From NCBI GenBank assembly GCA_009761415.1, contig QUOL01000001.1, positions 930,001-994,000 on the forward strand: 64,000 nt of DNA, read 5' to 3'. The notes beneath the pieces are model-generated. The model searched no databases. It was not told the DNA's origin and saw only the letters and a program-made list of their open reading frames with translations. Shown here in pieces: positions 34,637-46,294 of this stretch (position 1 is the stretch's first letter; each line of letters begins with the position of its first letter). Origin of the DNA: Sarcomyxa edulis. Its lineage: Eukaryota; Basidiomycota; Agaricomycetes; Agaricales; Mycenaceae. The translations under genes were made by a program, and so were the position numbers.

Positions 34637-36922
34637 ATGTATCCCAGTGGTGAAATCCGTTCTCAGCTCGAGTGGTCCTCGACCCTCAGCCCCACCAACG
34701 CCGTCCAGGCTAACGAGAACACCAAGTTCCTTCGTAAAGTCAGTCGATCAATTTTTTTTTCGGTCAACTTCTCCTAACAATCTGAAACCTCGTAGACCTC
34801 TATCATTGCCACCATCGGTGTGTTTCGTTCGTGTATCGTGCGTGATGGATAGCTTATACTGCATGCAGGACCCAATGTCAACACTCCTGAAAAACTCGGC
34901 GAGCTCCGTCGTGCTGGTGTTAACGTCGGTGAGTACTCGCGTTGCATCTATATCTTCTGCAATCGTTGTCTTATGCGTCTTCTAAGTCCGCATGAACTTC
35001 TCCCATGGATCGTATGAATACCACCAGAGCGTGATCGACAACACCAGGAAAATGTTGGCAGGTAAGAACCTCCTAATGCCAAGTCGTGTTTTTTGTCTTC
35101 TTTTCCTAATCTCACCTCCTTAGCTGAGCCCAACGGTCGCCCGGTGGCGATTGCCCTCGATACTGTCAGTGCTTCTCGAGAAGCTTTCCTCGGCACGCTT
35201 GTTGACACATTTTCCACTCATAGAAAGGCCCAGAGATTCGCACGGGGTTAATGAAGAACAACATCGATGTACGTTCTCCACACTTTGTCTATCCCTTGGC
35301 GTACCCAGTTAACCTTGGGTTTCATAGGTCGCTGTCAAAGCCGGACACGAGTTCATCATCTCTACTGACCCCAAGTACGCCGAAGCCTGTGATGGTGATG
35401 TCATGTGGGTTGACTACGTGCGTATTGGTTGTACATCCGCGCTGAGATGGTAATCTTACATCGATTGTTATAGGTCAACTTGCCCAAGGTCACCGCTCCC
35501 GGAAAGCTCATCTACGTCGATGATGGTACGTGAACCCCTTTCCTTATCCGAAAAAAGTGATTAAATCAGAGTTTAGGTATCCTCTCTCTCCTCGTTCTTT
35601 CCATTGATGGAACCAACGTCCGAGTTCGTACCTTGAACAACGGAACCATTGCTTCCCGCAAGGGTGTCAACCTTCCCAAAACTGCCGTCGATCTCCCCGC
35701 TCTATCCGAGAAGGACAAGGCCGACTTGCGTTTCGGTGTCAAGAACGGTGTCGACATGGTCTTCGCCTCCTTCATCCGTCGTGGCCAGGATGTCAAAGAC
35801 ATCCGCACAGTCCTCGGCCCCGAAGGTGCCAACATCAAGATCATCGTCAAGATCGAGAACGAACAGGGTGTCGCCAACTTTGACGAGATCTTGAAGGAGA
35901 CTGACGGTGTCATGGTCGCCCGTGGTGATCTTGGTATTGAGATCCCCGCCAGTCAGGTCTTCCTTGCACAGAAGATGATGATTGCCAAGTGTAACATTGT
36001 CGGAAAGCCCGTTATTGTCGCGACACAGATGCTCGAGTCTATGACTGTGAATATGCTTTCATTTCGCATCGTTATCCCATTCACTAATATTGTTTACTGC
36101 TCAATAGTACAACCCCAGACCCACCCGTGCCGAAGTCAGCGATGTTGCCAACGCTGTCCTCGACGGTGCTGACTGTGTCATGTTGTCCGGAGAGACTGCC
36201 AAGGGAGCCTACCCCATCCAATCTGGTATGCATTCTCCTATCACTACCATTCCTCTCGTCAGATACTAAAGTCTATTGACGTCTAGTCCTCATGATGGCC
36301 GAGACCTGTCTTCTCGCCGAGTCTGCCATCTGCTTCCCCCCTTTCTTCGATGAGCTCCGCGCCATCCAGCCCCGTCCCACCGAGACCGTCGAGACCGTCG
36401 CAATTGCTGCCGTCGCTGCCGCAACTGAGCAAAACGCCAGTGCCATCCTTGTCCTGTCCACAAGTGGTAACACTGCTCGTCTGATCTCCAAATACCGCCC
36501 TCAAGTTCCCATCATCACCGGTAAGCATTTATATCTCTTCTAGACGATCTCTCAGCTAAACTTGACCTTCCTCTAGTCACTCGCAACCAGCAAACCACCC
36601 GCCAGATCCACTTGCACCGTGGCTGCTACCCATTCTGGTACCCCGAGCCCAGAGGTATCCAAGACCATCAATGGCAGGCTGATGTAAGGAATCGTATACT
36701 CTATCTGCTTCTTGCTTCTAACGTCGATCTTCTGTACCTCAGGTTGACAACCGTATTCGTTTCGGTCTCCGCAACGCTTTGGACCTCAAGTTGGTCACTC
36801 CTGGTTCGACCATCGTTGCCGTGCAAGGATGGAAGGGCGGTCTTGGACACACCAACACCCTCCGTATTCTGTCTGTTCCCACAGACGACGCGGACCTCCA
36901 GATGCAGCCTTTGGGAGCATAG
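34637..36922 (+). CDS. PYK1: Pyruvate kinase
   Basis: About ten exons, with the first introns close together (exon 1 34637-34738, exon 2 only 22 nt, 34796-34817). Motifs: [101 protein letters not shown] with the catalytic Lys region, [28 protein letters not shown] and [19 protein letters not shown]. The end MQPLGA follows the allosteric C-domain. It converts phosphoenolpyruvate and ADP to pyruvate and ATP in the cytosol at the last step of glycolysis. Codon use is strongly biased to C-ending codons, as expected for high expression. Confidence 0.97.
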
Positions 36923-37174
36923 AGAGTGCACGATGATTGCAAGCATACATAAATTACTTACTGTACAACTTACGAACTTAGATTCCGAAAATAAAATCGG
37001 CTGTGAATTAGATCTCCCATCATGATATTTAAAAAGTTTTCCCACGGCTATACTCGGAAACCCTCCACGTCGGACGCGATTTTTGTGAATTGTAGGTATC
37101 CAACTCAAAAGTCGAAACTCGGTGCAAGATAAAGTCGCTGCTCTCAACGGGCGTCTTTTCCACCATTTGGCTCG

Positions 37175-39760
37175 ATGCCCTCTTCTGTCTACTTCTCAAA
37201 TTCCCATAGGGCCACTGGGTACAAGGAAAAGTCGAATGGTCTTCCTACCCATTCTTCTGCTGTCCAGGAGAAACTCAGTCGACACAGTCGCTCTCCTACT
37301 TGGATAGTTCCTATCTCCTTACCTATACCCGGTGTACGGACACGCAGACTACGATTGCTACTCCCAAACCCCTTCCGATTGCACCAACTCAGTGTCGCTC
37401 GATTTGGTCGCAAAAGAGGCAGTCTCGTACTATGCTTTGGCGTACTCGTACTGTTATTTACCACATTCATCTTTGCCAAACGTTTCGGAACACAAGACAA
37501 GTCATGGACACCGTCCTTTATGGACCCACCTACCCTCGTCTTCAAACGTGAGGACCTACAACGGATATGGAAATGGGAAATTGCGAGTGGGCATTATCCT
37601 AGTCGGCGTAGCAGTGGGTAGTCTCTTCAATTCTGCCGTTCAAATCATCATATCTAATGTGACACGTATGGTACTAGTTCCTGAAAACTTGAGACTGAGA
37701 TCAGTACCAGATAATCCATCACTACCCCCTCGAAAATCTAGCATTCCCTCACGGTTCAGACCACCTCCAGGTCCTATCACAACTACAACTAACGGAATTG
37801 GGCCACGGAGGGTGTACTTGGATATCCAGAGCCAACCTCCTGATGTTGCGTACCCCCCTCGACCGGTTCCAGGTAGCATAGCGGATCTGGATGTAGTCAT
37901 GGAGCATTGCGACTTTTCTGAAAAGAAGGTGCGTCTTGATGGTTTGTCTGGCAATTCATTTTTGGGCTTATCTGAACTGTATGGTAGTACGTCCGAGATT
38001 GTTTAGAGGTCCTACGAGTCGGAGCAGGATTGGATAACGGGAATCGCATGAGACGAGGCAGGATGGACGATTGGAAGTATATCTATCTAGAGCAGGCAGA
38101 GTCGGATAACTCTAGTTATTCCGCCCCATTCTTGGATACCGCCCCTGGAGGGATCACAGAGGCTGGAGACTCTGATCCTGATGCCGGATTAACGAAAAGA
38201 CGTGGTGTTGAATGGGAGACTCCTATGGTCCTTCCACCTCCTCTCCCCCACCGACCTTATTCCACTCTGCCATCACCATGCGACGATGAAAATCCTCGTC
38301 TGTTCCACATGTTCTGGACTGGACCGTTCACAGACAAGCCTTATCTTGCACTAATGTCGTTCCTTTACACGCAAAACGGTGGTCTCCATCTCCACGATTA
38401 CCCAGAAACATCCGCAGCATGTCGACCAAAATTCTGGTTGTGGATCAATCCCGGTCCAGCTGCCGCCGTACCAAACCCCTCAGCCACACACGACATGTTC
38501 GAGCAGCTCAAGTCCAGTCCCTGGGCTTCCCCTTTCCTCCATCCTCGTTTCAAGGACGTTATCCAGTTCAAACTTTGGAATACGACGGAGCAGCTGGATG
38601 GTGTACCAGAGCTCAAGAATGAATGGCGAACACGCGAGACGCTCTTTAACTCTGGAGGTCACATCATCAATGTTCCAGCGAATAAAAAGAAGGAACCGGA
38701 GACGACAGAGTCAGTTGTTGACGATACGAACGGAAATGGAACGATGGCAGCGAAACCTGGCGCTACGGGGGCCAACAAAGCTGACGAGGATGATATCTTG
38801 AACCGTACTGGATCCAAGTCATCCTCTTCCTATGATCGTCTCTCAGTCATTTTATCGGATATGGCACGATTCATTCTATGCCATCGTTTCGGAGGAATCT
38901 ATCTCGATGCGGACACCATCTTCCTACGAGATTGGGAAGAACTCTGGGGTTGGAAGGGCGCGTTTGCCTATCGCTGGAGTCGACTGGAGAAATTCAACAC
39001 TGCCGTGAGTCTCGATATATAGCTCATAAGACACGCAATCTGACTTGATTCATCATCATTAGGTCCTTCATCTAAACAAAGGCTCAGCTCTTGGTTCATT
39101 CTTATTCCGGACTGCATTGAAGAACGATTTGGATTTCCACCCGATGACTGTCTCACGATACATCAAAGAAGCCCAACTGGAGGGTCTCTTACTCAGATTA
39201 CCAGACGCTCTGTTCGACTCGGCATGGTTAAACACGGAATACTATCAGAGAGAGCGTCCTCCTCAGCCATATTTCACCGAGTGAGTCTCTCAAACGTAGT
39301 TTCGTCTGCTCGATAAGCTTATATCTCTCCTCAGTTTTGGAGACTTCTTCGATACACCTCTGGCTAATAGCGCAGCGCCTCAGGCTTTGGGCTTTGATGG
39401 TTTCTTCAAGGGAGCATATTCTTATCATTTCCATAATTACTGGTGCGTAGATTATGTTTCTTACCTGATACGCTCGGTCTCATCGTTGAATCCTCCAGGT
39501 GGAAACCGTTCGATCCATCGCGGAATTTCCCAGACCTCGGACCCCGCTTTATCGCTGGAGAACGTGCTCTACGCAAAGCCGCTCACGACGCAGCGCACTC
39601 TTCAGCACTTATAGCTGGGGAGATCGAAGAAGTCGAAGGTGAAGACAAAGTGGAGGACGATGAGCGAGATCTAGGATGGGGGACGGTTCTCAAGAGAACC
39701 TTCGAGTCATACGTGCGCGGTGAAAGACCGAATATGTACGGCGAGTGGATTCAGTGGTAA
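37175..39760 (+). CDS. Type II membrane glycosyltransferase with DxD motif (Och1/GT32-like fold), 763 aa
   Basis: Six exons (37175-37610, 37678-37928, 37988-39004, 39063-39280, 39335-39442, 39499-39760) sum to 763 aa. The N-terminus is basic, then one membrane anchor (SLVLCFGVLVLLFTTFIFAK). The lumenal part has PRLFHMFWTGPFTDKPYLAL, ILSDMARFILCHRFGGIYLD with the metal-binding DxD in YLDADTIFL, and AFAYRWSRLEKFNTA. The form is that of Golgi sugar transferases. The donor and acceptor are unknown. Exon 1 is best joined through a GC donor at 37611 (GCAGTG), which restores HYPSRR-I-PENLRLR; a GT donor at 37602 (joining HYP to IPENL) is the alternative. A low-complexity acidic insert lies at about residues 430-480. 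Confidence 0.8.
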
Positions 39761-40133
39761 CCTGTTACATTAAAAAAATACCCACAGTGTAATAATCATC
39801 CCTCACTACGGTGGAACACATCCTTAGAATCGATGCTTTTCGTGATTATCGTTGTCATATTATTTTTCTCGACAATGGTTAGCGCTCTGTTTTTTGCATT
39901 CACTGTATGTAGATCTGGATTTATACCTATCTTCATGTATGATGTGGCCAGTCGTTGTTTTTTCCCTCCAGGATCATTGCTTTTTTCACTCTTTCCTTCA
40001 CTTTCTTTTATCCTGGGTCTCTGAGGTGTCTTATACATATAATACCCCGATAATAAAATCCGAGGCTGTTCTACTGGAGTACAAAGATACAACTATTAAT
40101 GTTTCTGAAAGCACCGCCTGCCTTATTATCCAT
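39761..40133. other. Convergent 3' regions, no gene seen
   Basis: About 370 bp, A/T-rich with long T runs on both strands, lying between the stops of the glycosyltransferase (plus) and the epimerase (minus). This fits two 3' UTRs and polyadenylation signals. No gene seen. Confidence 0.45.
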
Positions 40134-41210
40134 CTACTTGGCTGCTGCCTTCGCTTGCGCAGCGTTGACTGTGGATTTCAAAGTGGCGATGACTTCTTCC
40201 GGGTTGGGTGCATTAAAGATCGCAGTTCCCGCCACGATGACATTGCTGCCTAAGAGATTCATCGGAATTGGTTTAGGACCGAAGACAGACGGTTTACGCA
40301 AGTTGGTTTACACTTACCGGCGTCAGCACATATATCGATGGTTTTAGGACCGACACCACCATCGACTTCTATGTCCTTGTCAGGGAATCGTGCCCGAAGC
40401 TCAGCTACCTTTGGCACACATCGATCCAAGAATTTCTGGCCTCCTCGGCCTGGCGTAGCATGCGTTTCAATGGGAAAAGCCGGGAATAGAGAGGAAAGTA
40501 CCTGGGTATACGGTCATGACCAGAAGCATATCGGCAGCAGCCGCAACTTCGTCAGTAATGGCGGTTGAAGGTGTGTCTGGAGAAATCGCGACGCCGGCCT
40601 TCATCTTTTTGCCGTGGATTACAGCAATGAGGGCGAGAGGATCGGCTATAAGGTGGTTAAAGAGTCAAAAGTAGTCGCGGAGAATTTTGGCCAGAAACTG
40701 ACATGTTGCTTCGAGGTGGAAGCAATACAACGATCCACCTGCGTCAGCGATGTCGTTTACCCACTACACAAGTTAGCGTGGGTTTTGGGTTCGATTTGAA
40801 GATGATCTGCACCTTCTCAGGCTGTGCGACCATCATATGACAGTCCATGAATATGCCCGGTACACCTTTCGAGACGCAGGCAAGGATGGGGGCACCTGTG
40901 TACGGGATCAGAGAGGTGTCATTTACGCAATTGATTGTAAGCACATACCCATAGTTATATTAGGCACAAAATGACTGATCAGAGTGTGTAGTATCAGCGT
41001 ATATTCTGATGTTGTCTTAGATGGAGATTTTCACCCATCCATGACATCTGAAAGTAGTGTACGCTATGTGAATCCGGAAGCTCAGAGCAGGCAAAGCTAC
41101 ATACCCATGTGTAGCCATTCTGCGCCACCCTTGATCATTCTCTTGCATTCGGCAGTTAGTTGACCAAAGTCTGATGCTAGGACGGATGGCGATATAATGG
41201 CGCGAGGCAT
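40134..41210 (-). CDS. RPE1: Ribulose-phosphate 3-epimerase
   Basis: Starts at ATG 41210, several introns, stop 40136-40134. Read in order: [109 protein letters not shown] and [20 protein letters not shown]. These are the TIM-barrel strands with the metal ligands (His in DGHFVPN and DCHMMV, Asp in DVMDGH and VDGG). It interconverts ribulose-5-phosphate and xylulose-5-phosphate in the pentose phosphate pathway. A CACGTG site lies at 41250-41255, about 40 bp upstream of the start. Confidence 0.95.
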
Positions 41211-41558
41211 TGTTGTCGTAGAGGATGAGGAGGAGATGGGCGATTATGTCACGTGCATATGTTACTTTTCCGTTTTCGGGTCTTCCTTCCGGAGCCGTCG
41301 GCGCTTTCCAACCATTCGTTGATGCGACGGTGCAAATTTGCTGCGATCTATCCACATCAAGATAGAATTGGGGCGAAAGGCATAGCAGCATGGCTGTGGC
41401 ACTGCAAAACGCTAACACCGTCGGGGTGGTCGAGGCGAGGGGAGTGACGACATCAAATTTCAATATTTGATCTGTATAAGAGAGCCTGGCGATGCGGCCT
41501 TTCCACCCACCTTCGTTCTCATTTTTCCCCCTTCGCGAAAAACCTCTTTTTTATCACA
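41211..41558. promoter_or_regulatory. Bidirectional promoter, RPE1 and small secreted protein
   Basis: These 348 bp separate divergent starts. CACGTG at 41250-41255 is close to the epimerase start. A TATA-like TGTATAAGAG near 41471-41480 lies about 80 nt before the plus-strand ATG at 41559. Confidence 0.45.
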
Positions 41559-42311
41559 ATGTTCTCCAAAATCTTCGTAGTTTCCATCCTTCTTACCTTG
41601 TTGGTCGCAGTCAACGCTGTCCAGGAAAAAAGACAGAGTGGGTACTTGTTTTTGCCTGCGCAGGCAACCGGTCGTCCGCTGCTGCTGCTCATTCTCGACG
41701 TTCTGACTTATTTTTACCCCATTTCGAATAGTTGACAGTATTATTAGCGACGTTACAGGCGCAGTTGGAACGGGCTTCAGTGTCGCGACTGCAGGAGGTA
41801 TGTGTTGATGTTCTATGCATCGGAATTTGTCGCTGACTTCCTAATCGTAGCTGTATCTGTGTTCAGCGATGCTACCTCCCTTGGTGCCAGTCTTGCAACT
41901 GATGTCACGAGTGGTGCCGGCAAGATTTTCACCTCTGTAACCTGTAAGCATGCACATCCTTTAGCATCTATTTAATAGACTAATTCCTATCCTTAACACA
42001 GCCATTGGAGGTGAAGCTGCAACCATCATCACGAGTGTCGGTGGAGATGTGAGTAGTCTACTCCACTTCCATGTTGCGTCTCTTACTTATGGAGTCTCGT
42101 TTCCCAGGCAATCACTCTTGCAACAAGTGCTGGCGCAAGAGTTACCTCGTTTGCTGGATCCCAATACACAGTCGCCGCATCCGCTGCTGAATCCGTCGCA
42201 TCAAGCGCCGCTGCCAACGGTGCCGTACCATTCGGCCTCACCTCGTCTGTCCTCACGGGCCTATTGACCGTCGTCGGAGGTGCCTTCGTTGGCGCGTTCC
42301 TCACGCTATAA
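41559..42311 (+). CDS. Small secreted Ser/Ala/Gly-rich protein with hydrophobic C-terminus (162 aa), paralogue 1
   Basis: Five exons (41559-41637, 41732-41797, 41851-41943, 42002-42048, 42108-42311) give 162 aa. A signal peptide (MFSKIFVVSILLTLLVAVNA) is followed by a Lys-Arg site (QEKRQ) that a Kex2-type protease could cut. The rest is low in charge and rich in Ala, Ser, Gly, Thr and Val (SDVTGAVGTGFSVATAGAV; SIGGEAATIITSVGG). It ends in a hydrophobic segment, SSVLTGLLTVVGGAFVGAFL, with no residues after it, the layout of a GPI-anchored or tail-inserted wall protein. No family is recognised. The gene 700 bp downstream has a matching tail. Confidence 0.75.
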
Positions 42312-43014
42312 ATCGTGGACGCCATACCCACACCCAAGTTTCCTCGCTCATCACCACCGTTTTAAATCCGCTGGTTGGGAGAGAGCTATGTACCACATTA
42401 CAGTAAATGTAAACGGATTCTTCTTACGATACCTTTGGGACACGACACGATTTATACGCTTGACTTTGACCACATCGTATATACTAATCAGCAACTAATT
42501 GCATTTTTCTTCGATTATCTATACACGAATGGACATTGCACTTTGCACTTTGCACAGAATTGTCGGCGTTTGACTCGGAGATCGGAAGATCGGAATGCAT
42601 TGCCGCGTATTCCAAATATGGACAATCACCTTCCTTTTCCGCTCAAGCGCTCAAGCGCTCAAGATCAACACGGCGGCCTGGAGCCCAAGCGCCTCAGCCA
42701 CCCAAGGAAAACCATGTCTTACCCACCGGGATGACTGTCTTCATGAGCATTATCCAAGCTTAAGCGAGAACGCTCATGACATGCCATACTCCGTATACTT
42801 ATAGCAAGAGCGAAATATCGCGGCCTCTGCATTCGTCCAAATGATTTACCGTAATTTTTGCGTAATTCGCACAGGTATTCTTAGCTCCTGCGGACCCCTC
42901 AGATCTGGTCTTGTGCATTTAAGAGCACAGTACCGGTATCCTGAATGTATCTCATCGACAATCCCTCCTCAAATTCACCTCTCACTTCTAATCCTAATCC
43001 ACACTCATTCTATC
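42312..43014. other. Intergenic with short tandem repeat
   Basis: About 700 bp between the two secreted-protein genes. At 42640-42663 the 8-mer CGCTCAAG occurs three times in direct tandem. A TATA-like TTTAAGAG near 42918 lies upstream of the second gene. No supported gene. Confidence 0.5.
42640..42663. repeat. Three tandem copies of an 8-bp unit
   Basis: CGCTCAAG is repeated three times without interruption in the spacer between the two secreted-protein genes. Probably replication slippage. Confidence 0.8.
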
Positions 43015-43642
43015 ATGCTATTCAAGTCTTGCATCTCCTTCGTATTCTTATTCACGTTTGCCTGTGTAACATCTGCTTCTGCTTCTGCTGCGGCTAGGTC
43101 TGTCGACCCATTGAAATACGCAGGTGTGTACTACCCCTCTCGGTCTCTCGTATGCTAAAACACTGCTTCCTTTTTCAACAGAAGTTAACGCAGCTAGCGT
43201 CGCGGCTTCATCGACTGGAAGTGAGTCGACAAATTCCACCGCAAAATCTCGTGCTTGTGCAATGTACGACTCGGAGAGTCATGCTGACATGGTATCTCCG
43301 CAGTCTCGTCTGTAGCTTCCTCGAGCAGCCACACGGTTTCTTCTAGCGGTAGCGGTTCAGCAGCATCATCTCTGGGTAGTACGTACCTCACACCCACTGA
43401 CCTGTCGGACCGGGAGCGACTGACCAACTCTAATTTGTTCGCGGATCTCTCTCTACATAGTATCGTCCTCGTTGACATCGACCACAACGACTGCAGCGAC
43501 AGCGGGCGGGACGACCGTGTACGCTTCTGCGCTTAGCGGTGCGGTGCGTTCCGCTCATTCGTCTTTCGGTCTCGCATCCTCTGCTGTTCTAGCTGGATTA
43601 GTGAGCGTCGTTGTCGGTGGGGGTGCTTGGGTGACACTGTAA
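43015..43642 (+). CDS. Small secreted Ser/Ala/Gly-rich protein with hydrophobic C-terminus (133 aa), paralogue 2
   Basis: Four exons (43015-43123, 43182-43220, 43304-43375, 43461-43642) give 133 aa. The signal peptide is MLFKSCISFVFLFTFACVTS. The mature part is Ser/Ala/Thr-rich (SSSSHTVSSSGSGSAASSLG; TSTTTTAATAGGTTV) and likely O-glycosylated. It ends FGLASSAVLAGLVSVVVGG then GAWVTL, close to the tail of the first gene (FGLTSSVLTGLLTVVGGAFV). Same strand, similar size and same intron habit suggest an old tandem duplication. Function unknown; a GPI-type cell-wall or effector-like protein is possible. Confidence 0.72.
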
Positions 43643-44690
43643 CGGACATGCCTGCTGGTGGGACAATTGGGAGATTCGGTGGTCGGTTGGCATTTCATTG
43701 ACACGGACTGGACGCTGAGATTAGGAGCTTTAGGACACTTCGTGAATACAATGCTTCGATAGGACATTCGAAAGGACAGTTACATATATAGATTGTCATA
43801 TACTAGTTGGAGACTTACGATCCCGGTTCTTGACTAAATGGTAATTTCCTCAGGACCACCGTTTCAGATGATGAGAACAAGTTAGAAGAGAAGAAAGTCG
43901 GAAGAAGTCCGAGCGTGAGGAGACGCGTCGTAGCCAAACAAGAACAACTTTTTCAGTCGCGTCTTCGTGTTTCCTCGGAACCGCGACATGTGCAGTCCCA
44001 GTGACATTCCATGGACCATGACAGTCGTTGCAGGGGAGAGATCAGCGGCCCAAGCACTTTACTTCGAAAAGATAATGTGTTTGGTTCAATAGCCGATTAC
44101 AAGTCGCGTGTTCGCTACCATACACGTCTTACATGTTTACTCGACTTGCGTCTGGTTCCAAGACAGTTTCTTATCTTTTTGGAGGAGATACAAAGCCGCT
44201 CGTCGAAGTCACCAGAACAATAATCTGTACCCCAAATTTCAGAGATTGGCTCGAGAGAAATAAAACATGAGGTCTCAACTGACAAGAGAAAGATTGAGCT
44301 GGGCCTCCTCACACCCCATTCCAATCTCATTGGTCCATACAGCAGAGGAGCACATGTTCAGTGCCTATAAATATATTCTGGGGTTCATATGAGATCAAGG
44401 GGTAAGAGAGGAAGAGAAAAGACAGGATTCTTACCTGGTATTCAGCACCCCAGTTCTTTCCCATTGGTGGGGTTTATGAGGATGGGACCATCTGTAAAGG
44501 TACAATCATTTATAATGATGATGAAAGAAGGAGAGTCATATGATAAGTTGATTCAGATTGTTGAAGCATTGAAGGTTTGAGGCTGATGAGGGTTATAAAT
44601 CTTTGAGGGGTTGAGCTGGTAGAACAGGAAGCCTACCTTTCACCCCACTCCCACTCAATCCCTCTTTTTATCTGACTCACCCCCAACACC
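43643..44690. other. Intergenic, about 1 kb without a supported gene
   Basis: Open frames on both strands are short and unrelated to anything I recognise. A CCTATAAATATA stretch at about 44365-44376 is TATA-like but lies about 320 bp before the next ATG. A minus-strand splice-donor-like GTAAGAAT occurs near 44432. I cannot assign a gene. Confidence 0.4.
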
Positions 44691-45371
44691 ATGTCCACCG
44701 ACGCGCTCGCTGCGAACTGGGACCCAGAGATTCTAAAAGCCTACTTGGATGGTGTGGAGAAAGACCGCGAGTTGGGCGCCGGTATCGACGATGAGGAAGC
44801 TTTATCCACCGACGAAGAAGACGAGCTCGAGGACGAATCATCCGTATCCTCCAAATCGATATCTTCCAACCAACTCACCGCCGCCCACCTCACCTTCCCC
44901 CATCCAGACGACATAACCTCCTCCGACGAAGCCTTCAGCAGCGAAGACGAGTTTGGCGATGATGATATCCGTGAACAGCAACTCACGCGTCGGGAATTAG
45001 TTCTGGGACGGCCTACGGCTGAGATTCTTAAGATGAAGGGTAGGGAGATGAGGGAGATGCAGGAGGGGTATATGAAGGAGTTGGATGATGCCGATGTGGA
45101 AATTGCCGAGTTGACTGGTGGGAAGTTGGTGGTCGTGCAGAGGAGGCGGAGCGATGAGGTGGGTCAGAAGGTTGATCTCGAGGGGAACGACGAGGAGGTC
45201 GTGGTTGCGGAATTGAGGAAGCGGTCATCGAAGGAGATATTTGAGACAGAGAGGGGGGAGGCTGTCAGGCATTTGGTTTTGCTGGCGCAGGCACTGTTCC
45301 GCAAGGAGCGGTATATCAAGAGTTTAAGAGGTGAGGATGTTGGAGAGAATATGGATAGCAGCTTTGACTAG
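44691..45371 (+). CDS. Hypothetical acidic, charged protein (226 aa, single exon)
   Basis: Not recognised. One exon, ATG 44691 to TAG 45371. The N-terminal half is very acidic and Ser-rich (DDEEALSTDEEDELEDESS; DEAFSSEDEFGDDD). The second half is helical and charged (GREMREMQEGYMKELDDADV; RKRSSKEIFETERGEAVRH), ending in KERYIKSLRGEDVG. There is no signal peptide or membrane helix, so a nuclear or cytosolic role is likely. GC-rich codon use and unbroken length support it being real. Confidence 0.68.
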   Translation: MSTDALAANWDPEILKAYLDGVEKDRELGAGIDDEEALSTDEEDELEDESSVSSKSISSNQLTAAHLTFPHPDDITSSDEAFSSEDEFGDDDIREQQLTRRELVLGRPTAEILKMKGREMREMQEGYMKELDDADVEIAELTGGKLVVVQRRRSDEVGQKVDLEGNDEEVVVAELRKRSSKEIFETERGEAVRHLVLLAQALFRKERYIKSLRGEDVGENMDSSFD

Positions 45372-45554
45372 TGTAGGTATTAGCGTGTTCTTGGATTTTG
45401 TTGAGTATACTCGTTGTAAAATTGTAGTTTGATGATAAAGGGAAATTGTTGCCCTGCCTTGACCGAAGACATACCTGATTTGACTCTGGCGGTAGGGAGA
45501 TACTCAAAAACACGATGCATTGTTACTAGTCACAAACAAGAGTGTATTGGCTGT

Positions 45555-46142
45555 TTACTCGACCTGAGACATATCCTTGTTTACCTGCAGGGAAGACTAA
45601 TTAGCAGGCAAAGATGCGAGCGACCACCGTTGTACATACGTGAGGGTTGAAGAACAAAGAGTTGGGTCCCCAAGGATAAGTTGTAGCTCTCCTGTTCAAG
45701 TACTCGAAAGCGGGAGGCTCGGGCATGACACCGTCGTTCTCATGCTTGAGGTGTTCTAGATGAGCAGCGTGCTCCTTCTCGGCGTTGTAGACCCATGCAA
45801 TGCAGACGGCGACTGAACACGGATTAACAGGGTGGACACTGGTAAAAAGAATGAGACGAACCTGCAGGGAAACAGACGTAGATGCTGCTATGGTGTGAGC
45901 AGGAGTATAAGGGAATCATCTCATCGCCTACCTGATCTTACGCCAAAGCTCAGTTGTTTCTGCAAAGATGGTTAGACTGAGTGTAATTGCAGAGCAGTGA
46001 TAAGGTGCTTACCTGCAGCGTGGTGTTCGATAGCAGCATTCTGTTCCAGATAGTGCTTGGTAGCAGGATTTACTGCAGTAGAATAAGAACGTATTTTGGG
46101 TACAGCCCTCGCAGATGAACGCAACGCAGCGAGGAAGGACAT
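45555..46142 (-). CDS. COX13: Cytochrome c oxidase subunit VIa
   Basis: Starts at ATG 46142, five or so exons, stop 45557-45555, about 127 aa. The presequence MSFLAALRSSARAVPKIRSY is mitochondrial. The conserved body is ETTELWRKISSIYVCFPAVA with one membrane helix, then CIAWVYNAEKEHAAHLEHLK, RRATTYPWGPNSLFFNPHVN. That PWG-NxLFxNPHVN end is diagnostic of subunit VIa. It stabilises the complex IV dimer in the inner membrane and tunes activity. It is divergent from Rpn2, with 152 bp between starts. Confidence 0.95.
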
Positions 46143-46294
46143 GGTGGGCGAGTGTAAGTTTAGATGGAGGGAGGAGGCGAACGGCGTCTTCCGGAAAGCA
46201 GACAGTGTTATGTAAGCAATTCGGTGGCAGTGCAGTACTAGACTGACGCGTACGCCTCTCTCGTCTGGACTCGACTCTTCATTCCTACTCGACC
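46143..46294. promoter_or_regulatory. 152-bp bidirectional promoter, COX13 and RPN2
   Basis: Starts of COX13 (46142, minus) and RPN2 (46295, plus) are 152 bp apart. No CACGTG is present. GGTGGCAGT near 46224 resembles only loosely the ascomycete proteasome element GGTGGCAAA. Confidence 0.4.

Noticed and set aside
44430..44560. Minus-strand stretch reading like the start of an aldehyde dehydrogenase (FIIINDCTFTDGPILINPTN)
   Set aside because: Only about 30 codons are open, bounded by stops on both sides, and no further dehydrogenase motif follows in the surrounding sequence. Likely chance similarity.
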